This document shows positions 25,359 to 34,118 of a stretch of 64,000 bases of DNA, one piece after another (the first letter of the stretch is position 1; each line of letters begins with the position of its first letter). The position numbers and the translations under genes were made by a program. The stretch comes from Pontibacter burrus. GTDB lineage: Bacteria; Bacteroidota; Bacteroidia; Cytophagales; Hymenobacteraceae. Where the stretch lies: NCBI RefSeq assembly GCF_010686685.1, contig NZ_JAAGWD010000004.1, positions 248,001 through 312,000 of the forward strand. The letters are read 5' to 3'. The notes beneath the pieces were generated by a model. It was not told where the DNA came from and searched no databases. It was given only the letters and a program-made list of their open reading frames with translations.

Positions 25359-26537
25359 TCAGGATGCTGTATTTTGCTGTTGCGCCGTGTTATAGTGTGT
25401 CTTCATCCATTTGATGATAGCGGGATACAGGTCTTCTACTTTACCTTCTTTGGGTTGCTGCTTATACAAATGCAGCAGTTCACGATTAAACTCCTTGAAC
25501 CTGGTGAATCCTCTCTTAACCATAAAAACCTCTTGTTGTGCTGTTACGCGTTCAAACACATCGGTAGGGTAGGTGTCGTGCGCATATAAAGTAAAGGCGG
25601 CCCAGGTCATGTACTCGTTAAAGGTGAGGATAAAGGAATTGTAGCCGCCGGTAACTTTGTCTGCTTTCCAGTAGCTGAGATTTTGCATGGCTGCCGCTAG
25701 TTGTGCCTTATACTGGTCTGTAACCGGGTTAATGTAGGTGTGGTTGATCTCGGTAAACACAACCCTGCTGGCGTAAGCCGATTTTTCAGGGAATGTCCAG
25801 TCCGTTCTGCTCATCTCGTAGTCCGGGGCGCTTACAAACATGATCGTCTGCTTTGTAGCTCCATTCCTGCTGCGTAGCTCCCGTACATTATGTAACCCGC
25901 CTGTTAGCGGCGAGAAAACGACGCGCAAAGACTCATGCGGCACATTAGGGAATTCCTGCGCCAGCCACTGTTGCATGCCGGCATAATTGCAGAGGGCATA
26001 GTTGATGCGCACAAGCGAGGCGTACTGGTTTTTGTGCTGCTGGTAAAAAGCCTCGAAACCAGTTTCCTTAATAAAGGAGTTAATCAGTCGTTTGTTATTA
26101 TGGAGCAGGAATAAAGGATAAGGTGCTATGTTGTAAACCAGTGGTATGCTATAGTTGCGGTTGTTGTGCAGCTTTCCGTTTTGCAGCTCATAGTTCAGCG
26201 CCTGCAGCCTGATCAGCGTGTTTATTTCGCCATAAGCGCCGGCCTTCTTCAGTGTTTTCTCCAGCTCCAGAACAAGCTGGTGAGATTTGTGCGCCCCGAA
26301 ATGGCTGATCATGGCCTGGTAATACGGCGTGTTCTTTCTTACAAGGTTCGGATCTGATTGGTAGGTGTCTGTCAGGCTTAAGGCTATCTGCATGGCCTCA
26401 TAAACGATAGGCACATCCACCTGGGTACTGTGCTCTATCGTGCGCTGGTAGCTTTTGGAGAGGGTAGGAACTGGTGTTTTGCAGCCTGCCAACAGAAGCA
26501 GGCCGATCATAAGAATTGCCGGTAGTTTTGTTTTCAT
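25359..26537 (-). CDS. Lipoprotein, DUF4932-like
   Basis: 392 residues with lipoprotein signal LMIGLLLLAGC. The mature chain resembles DUF4932 as I remember it: VYEAMQIALSLTD near the start, VVFSPLTGGLHN in the middle, FTEINHTYINP, FNEYMTWAAFTLYAHD and RGFTRFKEFNRELL towards the end. Where related proteins have an HExxH-like HEFxH, this one has TEINH, so if the family is peptidase-like this member lacks the first histidine. The family call rests on memory of motif order. Located in the periplasm or at the outer membrane by its lipid anchor. Confidence 0.6.
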   Translation of the reverse strand: MKTKLPAILMIGLLLLAGCKTPVPTLSKSYQRTIEHSTQVDVPIVYEAMQIALSLTDTYQSDPNLVRKNTPYYQAMISHFGAHKSHQLVLELEKTLKKAGAYGEINTLIRLQALNYELQNGKLHNNRNYSIPLVYNIAPYPLFLLHNNKRLINSFIKETGFEAFYQQHKNQYASLVRINYALCNYAGMQQWLAQEFPNVPHESLRVVFSPLTGGLHNVRELRSRNGATKQTIMFVSAPDYEMSRTDWTFPEKSAYASRVVFTEINHTYINPVTDQYKAQLAAAMQNLSYWKADKVTGGYNSFILTFNEYMTWAAFTLYAHDTYPTDVFERVTAQQEVFMVKRGFTRFKEFNRELLHLYKQQPKEGKVEDLYPAIIKWMKTHYNTAQQQNTAS

Positions 26538-26779
26538 GTGTTGTAAAGTGGTTCGCTCAACTATAGCAGGAAGCGTTTCAGGCTTTGGAAGCAGTTTATA
26601 GTTACAGGCTATAGTTTATCAGCCCAAGATAAGTAAACCGAGGCTTAATTTGTTGGTTCAACTATAGTTTGTTCTGTAAAAATCCTGAGAAACCGGGTAA
26701 AGTACAGCCTGGCATGTAAGCTGGAAACTATAATCATGCCGCGCTAAAAGCCAGTCTTTTAAAAACTATAGTTGGGTTG

Positions 26780-27304
26780 TTATAACATAAGCCTGAAGCC
26801 GAAAACCGGTAACTCGCCCTGCATAAAATCCAGGTCCAGGGAGCGTTTAAAGCCCAGCCGCTCATACATGCCCCAGGCAGTTTGCATGGCTTTGGTGCTG
26901 TGGATAATGACCTGTCGGTTTCCATGTGCTTTGGCTTTGGCAATACAGGCTTGCGTTAACAATTTCCCGATACCCGAACCCTGCATGCCGGGGGCAACAG
27001 CCAGTAACCTGAAACCGGATGCCTGTTGCTCCTGCGTAGCCGTACCGCCTGAGCCATAGTATTGCATATCCCGGAAGTATACTACGCCACCTGCTAACCT
27101 TCCATCATCACCGATAGCTACTAAAAGCTCTGCACCCGGCTTTTGAGTAAAGTCTCCGATGTTGCTTAACATACTATAGTAGTTAGGCTGCTCGTGTGGC
27201 TTCGGAAAACCCTCGAGCGCCTCATATACTTGTACCATCAGTTTACCAAGTTCGGCAAACTCTTCAGGCCTGGCGTTTCGGATGGTGTGGGTTTGTGCTG
27301 GCAT
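26780..27304 (-). CDS. GNAT family N-acetyltransferase
   Basis: 174 residues. The acetyl-CoA site is LLAVAPGMQGSGIGKLL (motif A, with the Q/G-x-x-G-x-G/A loop as QGSGIG), followed by the AKAHGNRQVIIHS strand and the MYERLGFKRS tail typical of GNAT enzymes. It transfers an acetyl group to an unknown amine. Monocistronic, flanked by CTATAGTT-rich spacers. Confidence 0.85.
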   Translation of the reverse strand: MPAQTHTIRNARPEEFAELGKLMVQVYEALEGFPKPHEQPNYYSMLSNIGDFTQKPGAELLVAIGDDGRLAGGVVYFRDMQYYGSGGTATQEQQASGFRLLAVAPGMQGSGIGKLLTQACIAKAKAHGNRQVIIHSTKAMQTAWGMYERLGFKRSLDLDFMQGELPVFGFRLML

Positions 27305-27356
27305 AAACTATTACTCAGGCTATAGTTGAATAAGGTGGCTATTGTATTTCGGTCTT

Positions 27357-28145
27357 TTAGCTAATCGCCTCTGTTGCAGTGTAGTCTGTAGTTTCGTAAA
27401 GGCCGTTCTTAAATTTCCAGAGTTCATATAGCGATCCCAACGGAATTCCGAATGCCAGCGCCGAGTTCAGGTATCCCATCATTGAAAAGCTTATACCGAA
27501 CATGAACTGGAAGTTGAGTAATTTAAAAAAGAAACCGCCCACAGCAGACCAGCCTATAGTTGGAACATTGAGCAGGATGATAGCAAGGTACTTTCGCCAC
27601 TTTTTGGTAACGTTGCTTTTCTTCACTTTAACCACCATGTAGATATTAAAAGCCAGTACCGCTAATACCAATACACCAAACAACCAGAAGGTAGCCATGC
27701 CTGGTATGGCGTGCTTTACATCCTGTAGTTGTATGTTCAGTATTTTCTGAGAATGGTCGTCGAACAGCACCATGAAATAACCGAATTCCTTTTCGTTTTC
27801 AAGCTGCAGGTGAAGTACAGTTGTATTGGGTATTTGCTTGTTATCGCCTGTTGTAAAGGTTTTCTCTGTTTTAACAAAGGTATAGGTAAGCTGCGTGCCA
27901 AAATTCTTCGCTACCATCTCACGCAAACTACCGAGCCCCTGCTTCAGGTTCTCTATGTCTGTCCCTTTTGCCAGCTCATGTTCCATAGCCATAAGCGAGA
28001 CGGCTTCGTCATAGTTCTCCTCCATAATGGCATTCACAAAATTTTCAGCAGTTTCTTTGTAACCGAAAGAGTTTGTCAGAATGGTGCATCCGGTTAAGGT
28101 TATTGCCAGAACAGAAAGTATCGTTAATAATTTGAGATATCTCAT
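27357..28145 (-). CDS. Lipoprotein with NTF2-like domain and C-terminal membrane helices
   Basis: 262 residues from the ATG at 28145, which places a lipobox (LAITLTGC) at the right distance; the frame is open 54 bases more without a signal. After the lipid Cys comes a helical/beta region (ETAENFVNAIMEENYDEAV) like the NTF2-like DUF3887 fold. From about 145 there are three or four hydrophobic segments (FWLFGVLVLAVLAFNIYMVV, YLAIILLNVPTIGWSAVGG). Lipidation plus several helices in one chain is unusual; it may be an inner-membrane protein with a periplasmic sensing domain. Confidence 0.6.
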   Translation of the reverse strand: MRYLKLLTILSVLAITLTGCTILTNSFGYKETAENFVNAIMEENYDEAVSLMAMEHELAKGTDIENLKQGLGSLREMVAKNFGTQLTYTFVKTEKTFTTGDNKQIPNTTVLHLQLENEKEFGYFMVLFDDHSQKILNIQLQDVKHAIPGMATFWLFGVLVLAVLAFNIYMVVKVKKSNVTKKWRKYLAIILLNVPTIGWSAVGGFFFKLLNFQFMFGISFSMMGYLNSALAFGIPLGSLYELWKFKNGLYETTDYTATEAIS

Positions 28146-28330
28146 ACCGTTGTTTTTATAGTGCCCCGTAGTTTTATAACATCCGTAATATAAAGGCAAT
28201 ACGCCCGAAAGTATAGTTATTGACCTGGAATGAATGGGGTATATTTTTTTGAAGATGCGTAATTGAAACCGCGCCTGACAAAGCTATAACATTATCAGGC
28301 GCAGTAGATAGTTCTACTATAAAGTGGTAG

Positions 28331-29251
28331 TTATTTACCGGAGATGGTCATCTCAGTTGCGACCGTCATGGGTATGGTCAGGCCGCCTGGCACTTGCGGA
28401 TTATCTTTAATATGCGCATCGCCTTTCATGTTCTGGTTAATTGTTGCTTCCAGAATCCAGCCGGTCTTTTTATCTACTTTTATTTCTGAAACCTGCGATC
28501 CAGCCATGTTATATTTCATCGGCATACCGTTGGTCTCAATATAAGCATCTTTATTGGCCGTCGCGATGGTGGCATTTCCCTTGATAAGCGCATGATCTGC
28601 GTTGTTCTCGGCATACTGGAAATCAGTAGTGAGATCAGCAGCCATGCCAGCTTCCAGTTTTGTGCTTACTGTCCATTTATCGCCTTTGTTAACAAGCTTT
28701 TCGGGGTAAATAGCAGTTGCCGATTCTATACTTCCCTTCATGGCCGCTTCGCCATACGATTTCATGATCTGCTCCTGTATCTGGGCTTTCTCTGCCTCCG
28801 ACAGCTCGCTAAACTGGTTGATGGCCGTACCCCAAAGCGCATCTATATCCTGTATCTCTGTAACCTTACCGCTCTTGCTCATTACCAACCTGAACGGTTT
28901 ATTCTTCATAGAGCCAAGTATTCTTGAAAAGACATCGTTCGGGTCATTCTTTTCTGAGCTAAACTCTACAGCACCCTGCGGCAGCTGCATCGCCATACTC
29001 AGGTTATCGAAGCTGGCTTCCATGTTGAAGCCGTTTGCATTCACAGCCTTCACACGGTAAGACATCGTGCCGTTCATGGTCATGACCATATTCAGCTTTT
29101 GGCCATTAATGTCCTGCACAATAGTGCTGCTGGAGGTAGTAGTTTGTTTGTAAACCTGATCTTTCTGCAGGTTCAGGCTTAAGCCGGATTTCTGAGCAAA
29201 AGCCGAAACCGAAAAAGTAAGCAAAAAGAGCAGGGTAAAAAGCTTCTTCAT
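28331..29251 (-). CDS. Secreted DUF6263-like protein
   Basis: 306 residues from the ATG at 29251, whose signal peptide is KKLFTLLFLLTFSVSAFAQ; the frame is open further upstream without a signal. The start of the mature protein (LSLNLQKDQVYKQTTTSSS) and the core (FNMEASFDNLSMAMQLPQG, PFRLVMSKSGKVTEIQDID) match DUF6263 as I recall it. Beta-rich, periplasmic, function unknown. Monocistronic. Confidence 0.7.
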   Translation of the reverse strand: MKKLFTLLFLLTFSVSAFAQKSGLSLNLQKDQVYKQTTTSSSTIVQDINGQKLNMVMTMNGTMSYRVKAVNANGFNMEASFDNLSMAMQLPQGAVEFSSEKNDPNDVFSRILGSMKNKPFRLVMSKSGKVTEIQDIDALWGTAINQFSELSEAEKAQIQEQIMKSYGEAAMKGSIESATAIYPEKLVNKGDKWTVSTKLEAGMAADLTTDFQYAENNADHALIKGNATIATANKDAYIETNGMPMKYNMAGSQVSEIKVDKKTGWILEATINQNMKGDAHIKDNPQVPGGLTIPMTVATEMTISGK

Positions 29252-29654
29252 TCTGTAAAAGTTTGTTGGATAGATTAAATGTGTTTTAAAAATAAATGTG
29301 TTGATAAACTTACACATTTCCATCCGAACATCAGCAACAAACTATAGCGAGCCCGGCAAAATAAAGCAGCTTTACTTCACTACCTGTTTCACCCGGTAAG
29401 CAATCGTTTCTTCTACTTTGCCAGGCAAATATACACTAATCAGGCAGGCACAGAGAAAAACTAAATTGTACACGCACACAACCTGTAAGCCGAAAAAGAC
29501 ACTCAAAAACTAGTATAATTTAAACTATATATGGGTTAATGCATATATATATGATTGTTTTGACTATACTTGTGCAGATTTAATGCTAGGGTAGTCGGAG
29601 CAAGCTGAAATAAGACTTAAAACTATAGTAAGCAAAACTATAACCATTCAATGC
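29252..29654. other. Spacer between divergent genes
   Basis: About 400 bases, A/T-rich in the centre (runs of TATATA near 29543-29551). Scattered AACTATA motifs; no coding sequence, RNA gene or strong hairpin seen. It must hold promoters for both flanking genes, but I cannot place them. Confidence 0.5.
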
Positions 29655-30335
29655 ATGACAGTATCAGGAGTACTTAAATTCTTTTCGCTTCTTTCTATTT
29701 TGTTTTTGTGCGTTAGTTGCCTGGGCGACGACGAAGAAGAAGCCAAGCCAAATCCAGCCCTCTCGCTGACAACCACACAAAGCAATGTAAAGGCTACCTT
29801 TACAACACTTGAGGTGAAAGGCGAAGTAAATGACCTTGGGAAAGATGTTACGGCACGTGGTATTGTATGGAGCCTGACAAGCAACCCCACTACCGCAAAT
29901 TCTAAGACAACAGAAAGCAGTAATTCCTTTTCTGCCACCATCGAAGAGCTGCACCCGAACACTACCTACTTTGTAAAGGTATATGCCACAACCCCCACTG
30001 GTACTTATTACAGCGATGAGGTTCAGCTTAAAACAAAAAGTCTGGCAGGCACCACGTGGTCTATGCTTTTTAAATACTCAGCAACTATCGAATGGTATGC
30101 TGATGTTGCCTTTAAGGCTGATGGAACCACAGTATACGATGAGCCGGATGCGCCGGGCGTGTACCTGACTTATGGCACCTGGAAAGTGACCGGAAACCAA
30201 TTGACTTATGACATGGACGCTGCTGATGACAATCCAAGAAACTATGTGTTAACGGGTACATTTAATGCAGATAAAATGAGCGGAACGTTTACACACGGCC
30301 CGAGCGACCTGCCATGGACAGCTGAGTTAAAATAA
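29655..30335 (+). CDS. Surface lipoprotein with fibronectin type III-like domain
   Basis: 226 residues. Lipobox LFLCVSC followed by LGDDEEE, an acidic tail after the lipid Cys like the export signals that send Bacteroidota lipoproteins to the cell surface. Residues about 35-125 form a fibronectin III-like sandwich (ARGIVWSLTSNP, HPNTTYFVKVYATTPTGTYYSDEV). The last 95 residues are a second beta domain (GTTWSMLFKYS, YGTWKVTGNQLTYD) of the lipocalin-like kind. Probable binding or structural role outside the cell. Confidence 0.75.
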   Translation: MTVSGVLKFFSLLSILFLCVSCLGDDEEEAKPNPALSLTTTQSNVKATFTTLEVKGEVNDLGKDVTARGIVWSLTSNPTTANSKTTESSNSFSATIEELHPNTTYFVKVYATTPTGTYYSDEVQLKTKSLAGTTWSMLFKYSATIEWYADVAFKADGTTVYDEPDAPGVYLTYGTWKVTGNQLTYDMDAADDNPRNYVLTGTFNADKMSGTFTHGPSDLPWTAELK

Positions 30336-30350
30336 AACAGCAAACGATCT

Positions 30351-30400
30351 AAATAAAAATCGGCGCTATAGTTTCTGAAACTATAGCGCCGATTTTTATT
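30351..30400. terminator. Terminator built from two AACTATAG copies
   Basis: The two arms read AAAAATCGGCGCTATAGTTT and its complement, around CTG. Half of the stem is the dispersed palindrome itself. It separates two convergent genes and carries A/T runs on both sides. Confidence 0.88.
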
Positions 30401-30487
30401 TACCGGTTTCAAAGTATTTCAATTATAGTTGGGGTAACTACCACCTGTGCTGATTCCTTTCCTCCGATTATAAAATATACTTTGGCT

Positions 30488-31897
30488 TTACTTTACTACC
30501 TGCTTCATCCAGGAATTTATAGTTTCCAGTGCTACCGGTGCTATCGTTTCTTCCAGCAGCCCGTATTCGTTTACCATACCGGTAGTGGCCGTCTGGAAAA
30601 GGTGGTTCAGGTTGGGCAGTTCTTTTATCGTATAGTTTTTATTTCCGGCAGCTGTCAGGGCTTTTTCGGTGGCTGGCAGGTTTTGCTGATAAGGCACCTG
30701 CAGGTCTTTGGTTCCGTTCAGGGCCAGTACCGGCATTTTCAGTTTCTGCAGGGTAGGGGCCGGGTTGTAAGCTAGGAAATTGCGCATCCAGGGAGAGCTT
30801 AGCTGAGCTACTATGGCCTGCTCGTTTTGCGAGGTAAGGCCCAGTTGTTGCTGTTCCTGCTCCGTCATGTCTTTTTTAGCCTGCTGCTCCAGTTCGCGGA
30901 TAGCGGTTGCTGCTCTGAATACATCTTTTTCGGTAGTAGTTACCTCAAATTGCGCCTTGCGTAGCTGCAGGTACTTTTGCAGTTGTGGTTCCGGCATGCC
31001 GGCGGTCTTAAGTAAAGCCTCGTTCTGGGCTACCAGCAATTCTGTACCTGGCACGGCACTACCGGCCATCAATACTACGAAAGCCACATCAGGATATTTA
31101 GCAGCTACTTTAGCGGCAACCAGCGCACCTTCCGAATGCCCGATCAGGCCCACTTTTTTAGGGTTGATGCCTTTATAGTTTTTCAGGTAACTATAGGCTG
31201 CTTCCAGGTCGGTGGCAAAATCGGCGGTGGTGGCAGTAGCAAAGTTCCCGCCCGATTTACCTACACCACGGTCATCAAGCCGAAGCACAGCAAAGCCCTG
31301 GCGGGTAAGGTGATCGGCTATAACCAGGAACGGCTTGTGCCCCATAATGGTCTGGTCGCGGTCTTGGGGGCCTGAGCCGGTGATCAGAATAACAGCCGGA
31401 AACGGACCTTTGCCTTGTGGCAGGGTAAGTGTGCCTGCCAGGTTAAAACCAGCTGCTTTGTTAGCTATAGTTACTTCGGTCTCCTGGTAAGGGTATGGCT
31501 TTACCGGAGTCTGCGGGCGTTTGGCTTCAGCGGCTTCCCCTTTTGTAAGCGGAATGTGCATGGATTGGCCAGCCTGCTTCATATGTCCGTCAATTGTTTC
31601 GGCGCCGGTTATTTTGCCGGCATACGACCCGCGTATCATCGGGATATCCAGAAACACACTGTCCTGCACCAGTTTTACCGAACTGACCGCAATGCCTTTC
31701 GCGCCCTGGTCGGGGCTGTCCATAGTGGCGGTGAGGGTGCCGTTGGTATTGCTGATGTTGAAGACCAGCCTAAGTTTGGTACCACCTACAGTTAAGGCAC
31801 CGTTCCAGGAGCCATCTATAGTTTGGGCGCGTTGCTGCGCTATCACGTGGCTGGCGGTAAGTACAAGGGCAAATATAAACAGCAGGTACTTTTTCAT
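30488..31897 (-). CDS. Secreted alpha/beta hydrolase (esterase/peptidase type)
   Basis: 469 residues with signal peptide LFIFALVLTASHVIAQ. Residues 25-130 form a beta-rich N-domain (GSWNGALTVGGTKLRLVF); 140-469 is an alpha/beta hydrolase. The oxyanion region is ILITGSGPQDRDQ, the nucleophile elbow GHSEG, the acid in NGTKDLQVP, and the histidine in NLNHLFQ: a full Ser-Asp-His triad. The GSGPQDRD loop is typical of Bacteroidota hydrolases of this layout. Periplasmic; substrate unknown. Confidence 0.87.
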   Translation of the reverse strand: MKKYLLFIFALVLTASHVIAQQRAQTIDGSWNGALTVGGTKLRLVFNISNTNGTLTATMDSPDQGAKGIAVSSVKLVQDSVFLDIPMIRGSYAGKITGAETIDGHMKQAGQSMHIPLTKGEAAEAKRPQTPVKPYPYQETEVTIANKAAGFNLAGTLTLPQGKGPFPAVILITGSGPQDRDQTIMGHKPFLVIADHLTRQGFAVLRLDDRGVGKSGGNFATATTADFATDLEAAYSYLKNYKGINPKKVGLIGHSEGALVAAKVAAKYPDVAFVVLMAGSAVPGTELLVAQNEALLKTAGMPEPQLQKYLQLRKAQFEVTTTEKDVFRAATAIRELEQQAKKDMTEQEQQQLGLTSQNEQAIVAQLSSPWMRNFLAYNPAPTLQKLKMPVLALNGTKDLQVPYQQNLPATEKALTAAGNKNYTIKELPNLNHLFQTATTGMVNEYGLLEETIAPVALETINSWMKQVVK

Positions 31898-31928
31898 TTG
31901 AGCAGAGGGTTTATAGTTGATGTTTTTG

Positions 31929-32588
31929 TTAATGGGCTGCCTGTCGCTCTCTGCGAGACAGCAAAAAAGAATATACCACCGGAATCAGTACCAGCAGGGC
32001 TGCCACCACCAGGAACGACACATAACGGAATGTAGGATCGGGCAGGAGCGCTGTGAGGCATACCAGAATACCGCCAATTATCCAGAGCCTGCCGCCCATG
32101 CGGTGTGTTTTGCGCCACACGGTTTCGCTCTCCAAAGTCCAGGGCGTACGGATGCCGATAAAGTAATTTGGTTTAATGGCCTGAAAGTAATTGCCGAACG
32201 AAACGAACAGGAACCCTACCAGCAGGTTTACAAAATTAGAGTTCTCCAGGCTGCCTGCTTTTGCGCTGTAAACTATAAACACAGACAGCGCCGCCATAAA
32301 AATAGCCATCATCAGCCGCAGTTGGTGGTACTTGCTACCCATGTTGGCAATCTTATCTTTCGGGTCGATGGCGGGAATGGCCAGCAACAGCAGGTTTACA
32401 CCCAGCGTGATGAAAAGAATCAGCCCTGCCAGGAAATTTTTGCTTCCCCAGTCATCTGCTTCGCCCTTAAAGTTGAAATGGATGGGCACGCGGTCGGGCA
32501 ACTCAGCCCAGTTAAGGAACAGGTAAGCGAGCGGCACAAGCATCATGCCCCAGATCAGGAACTCCAGTAAGTTGCTTCTTTGCTTCAT
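31929..32588 (-). CDS. SdpI family membrane protein
   Basis: 219 residues with six or so membrane helices. Family motifs are DRVPIHFNFKGEADDWGSK near the N-terminus (DUF1648 part) and IGIRTPWTLESETVWRKTHRMGG in the second half, the SdpI signature. In Bacillus, SdpI gives immunity to the SdpC toxin and sequesters the SdpR repressor. Here an ArsR-type regulator lies 4 bases upstream as in the sdpRI operon, but no toxin gene is seen. It may sense an envelope signal (inference). Confidence 0.85.
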   Translation of the reverse strand: MKQRSNLLEFLIWGMMLVPLAYLFLNWAELPDRVPIHFNFKGEADDWGSKNFLAGLILFITLGVNLLLLAIPAIDPKDKIANMGSKYHQLRLMMAIFMAALSVFIVYSAKAGSLENSNFVNLLVGFLFVSFGNYFQAIKPNYFIGIRTPWTLESETVWRKTHRMGGRLWIIGGILVCLTALLPDPTFRYVSFLVVAALLVLIPVVYSFLLSRRERQAAH

Positions 32589-32592
32589 CGGG

Positions 32593-32847
32593 TTATTTCT
32601 TAAGCGTTATCATCCAGGATAAAATATCATCAAGCACGGTGGTGTTGAGCGAGTAAATAACAAACTGCCCCTGCTTTTCCGAAGTTACCAGTTCGGCCTG
32701 GTGCAGAATGTCCAGGTGGTGCGAAATGCTGGGCTTGGTAATATTAAAAGCCTCTGCAATCTCGCCGGCGGTCATATCCTTTTGCTTTAGCAGGTTCAGG
32801 ATCTCGCGGCGGGTATTATCGTTCAGGGCTTTAAAAACTTTGTTCAC
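32593..32847 (-). CDS. ArsR-family autorepressor (SdpR-like)
   Basis: 84 residues from a GTG at 32847. The open frame reaches 32898, but that longer form would run through the promoter and operator, and SdpR-type proteins start at VNKVFKALNDNTRREIL. Winged helix: GEIAEAFNITKPSISHHLDIL is the recognition helix region, followed by the wing (TSEKQGQFVIYSL). No metal-binding cysteines, in line with SdpR rather than metal-sensing ArsR. First gene of the two-gene sdpRI-like operon. Confidence 0.87.
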   Translation of the reverse strand: MNKVFKALNDNTRREILNLLKQKDMTAGEIAEAFNITKPSISHHLDILHQAELVTSEKQGQFVIYSLNTTVLDDILSWMITLKK

Positions 32848-32860
32848 AATCAAGATTAGG

Positions 32861-32899
32861 TATTTAGACAAATATCTAAATAATATGGTAAAAGTCAAA
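32861..32899 (-). promoter_or_regulatory. Promoter with overlapping operator of the sdpR-like gene
   Basis: Minus strand: TTTG (32896-32899), 19 bases, then GATATTTG (32869-32876), close to the Bacteroidota TTTG-N19-TAnnTTTG promoter. An inverted repeat with 8-bp arms TATTTAGA/TCTAAATA and a 6-base centre (32861-32882) covers the -7 box, where a bound repressor would block transcription. Confidence 0.65.
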
Positions 32900-33063
32900 C
32901 TATAGTTTGTGTTTTTTATGCTTTTTAAGAGTTGCCATCGTTTAATAAAAGATAAGCCGGGTTATTGGTTGCTACCAGTGCCATTGCAGGAGTAGACTGA
33001 AAGCTGTGGTTCAGGTAAAACATGTTAACTTGCAGGCTTAGTAAAAAAAGCAGATAATAAGGG

Positions 33064-33999
33064 ATGCTCAAGAACCTGATAACCGCTGCGGCGCTTGTGT
33101 TTGGCGTGGCAACTATAAGCAGCTGTACCAGCTCGCCCGAATCCGAAGCAACTGCCACTACCGAAGATGCGGCCGCTTACAAAGCAACTATAGAAGCGTG
33201 GCATGAGCAGCGCATCGGTAACCTGAAGAAAGAAGATGGCTGGCTGGCACTGGTTGGTTTGTTCTGGCTGGAGCCCGGCGAGAATACCTTTGGTAGCGGA
33301 CCCGGCAACGACCTTGTTTTTCCGGAAGGCAAGATAGCCGAGCAGGCAGGTACTTTTGTGCTGGCCGATAACCAGGTAAAAGTTAAACTAAAGGAAGGTG
33401 TGGATGTACAGCTGGACGGAAAACCAGTGCAGGAAGCTATAGTTTATAGTTCGGATACTGTAGAGGCTCCAAAGCTGAAACACGGTTCGCTGACCTGGTT
33501 TGTCATAAAACGCGGCGACAAATACGGCGTGCGCCTGCTCGATACTGAAAGCGATATCCGGAAAAACTTTGCAGGGATTAACCGTTATGAGGTGAACCCG
33601 GCTTACAACATACAGGCCAAGCTAGAGCCGAATAACACCGGTCGTACCATTACCATTACCAACATAGTTGGCCAGACCAGTCAGGAGGAAACACCGGGCA
33701 CACTGGTATTTAAAATTGACGGAAAAGAGCAAAGACTGGATGTGCTGCAGGAAGGTAATCAGCTTTTCGTGATCTTTGCCGATAAAACCAACGGCCACGA
33801 AACCTACGGCGCAGGCCGCTACCTGTACACCGACCTGCCCGACGAAAATGGAAACGTGATGGTGGATTTTAACAAGGCCTATAACCCGCCCTGCGCCTTT
33901 GTAACCTATGCTACCTGCCCGCTGCCTCCGAAACAGAACTTTCTGCAGGTAGAAGTGCCTGCCGGAGAGAAGTCCTTTGAAAGCGAAAGCGGGTACTAA
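33064..33999 (+). CDS. DUF1684 lipoprotein
   Basis: 311 residues with lipobox FGVATISSC. Family motifs: WHEQRIGNLKKEDGWLALVG near the start, LTWFVIKRGDKYGVRLLD, and the C-terminal ETYGAGRYLYTDLP, DFNKAYNPPCAF, ATCPLPPKQN. DUF1684 proteins are widespread, mostly lipid-anchored, and of unknown function. 119 bases upstream of the thioredoxin-like gene on the same strand. Confidence 0.88.
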   Translation: MLKNLITAAALVFGVATISSCTSSPESEATATTEDAAAYKATIEAWHEQRIGNLKKEDGWLALVGLFWLEPGENTFGSGPGNDLVFPEGKIAEQAGTFVLADNQVKVKLKEGVDVQLDGKPVQEAIVYSSDTVEAPKLKHGSLTWFVIKRGDKYGVRLLDTESDIRKNFAGINRYEVNPAYNIQAKLEPNNTGRTITITNIVGQTSQEETPGTLVFKIDGKEQRLDVLQEGNQLFVIFADKTNGHETYGAGRYLYTDLPDENGNVMVDFNKAYNPPCAFVTYATCPLPPKQNFLQVEVPAGEKSFESESGY

Positions 34000-34118
34000 A
34001 CTATAGTTGGCGCGCCCGATGGTGCAGTTGAAACATTTCCGGTAAATACGTGTTTCGTATGTGAGCCCGGTATTGCAGCTAGCCTGCAATACCGGGCAGT
34101 GCAGAACGAATTAGAAAC

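Noticed and set aside
31917..32570. Plus-strand open frame of 217 codons
   Set aside because: Mirror of the SdpI gene; composition rich in His, Gln and Cys typical of shadow frames.
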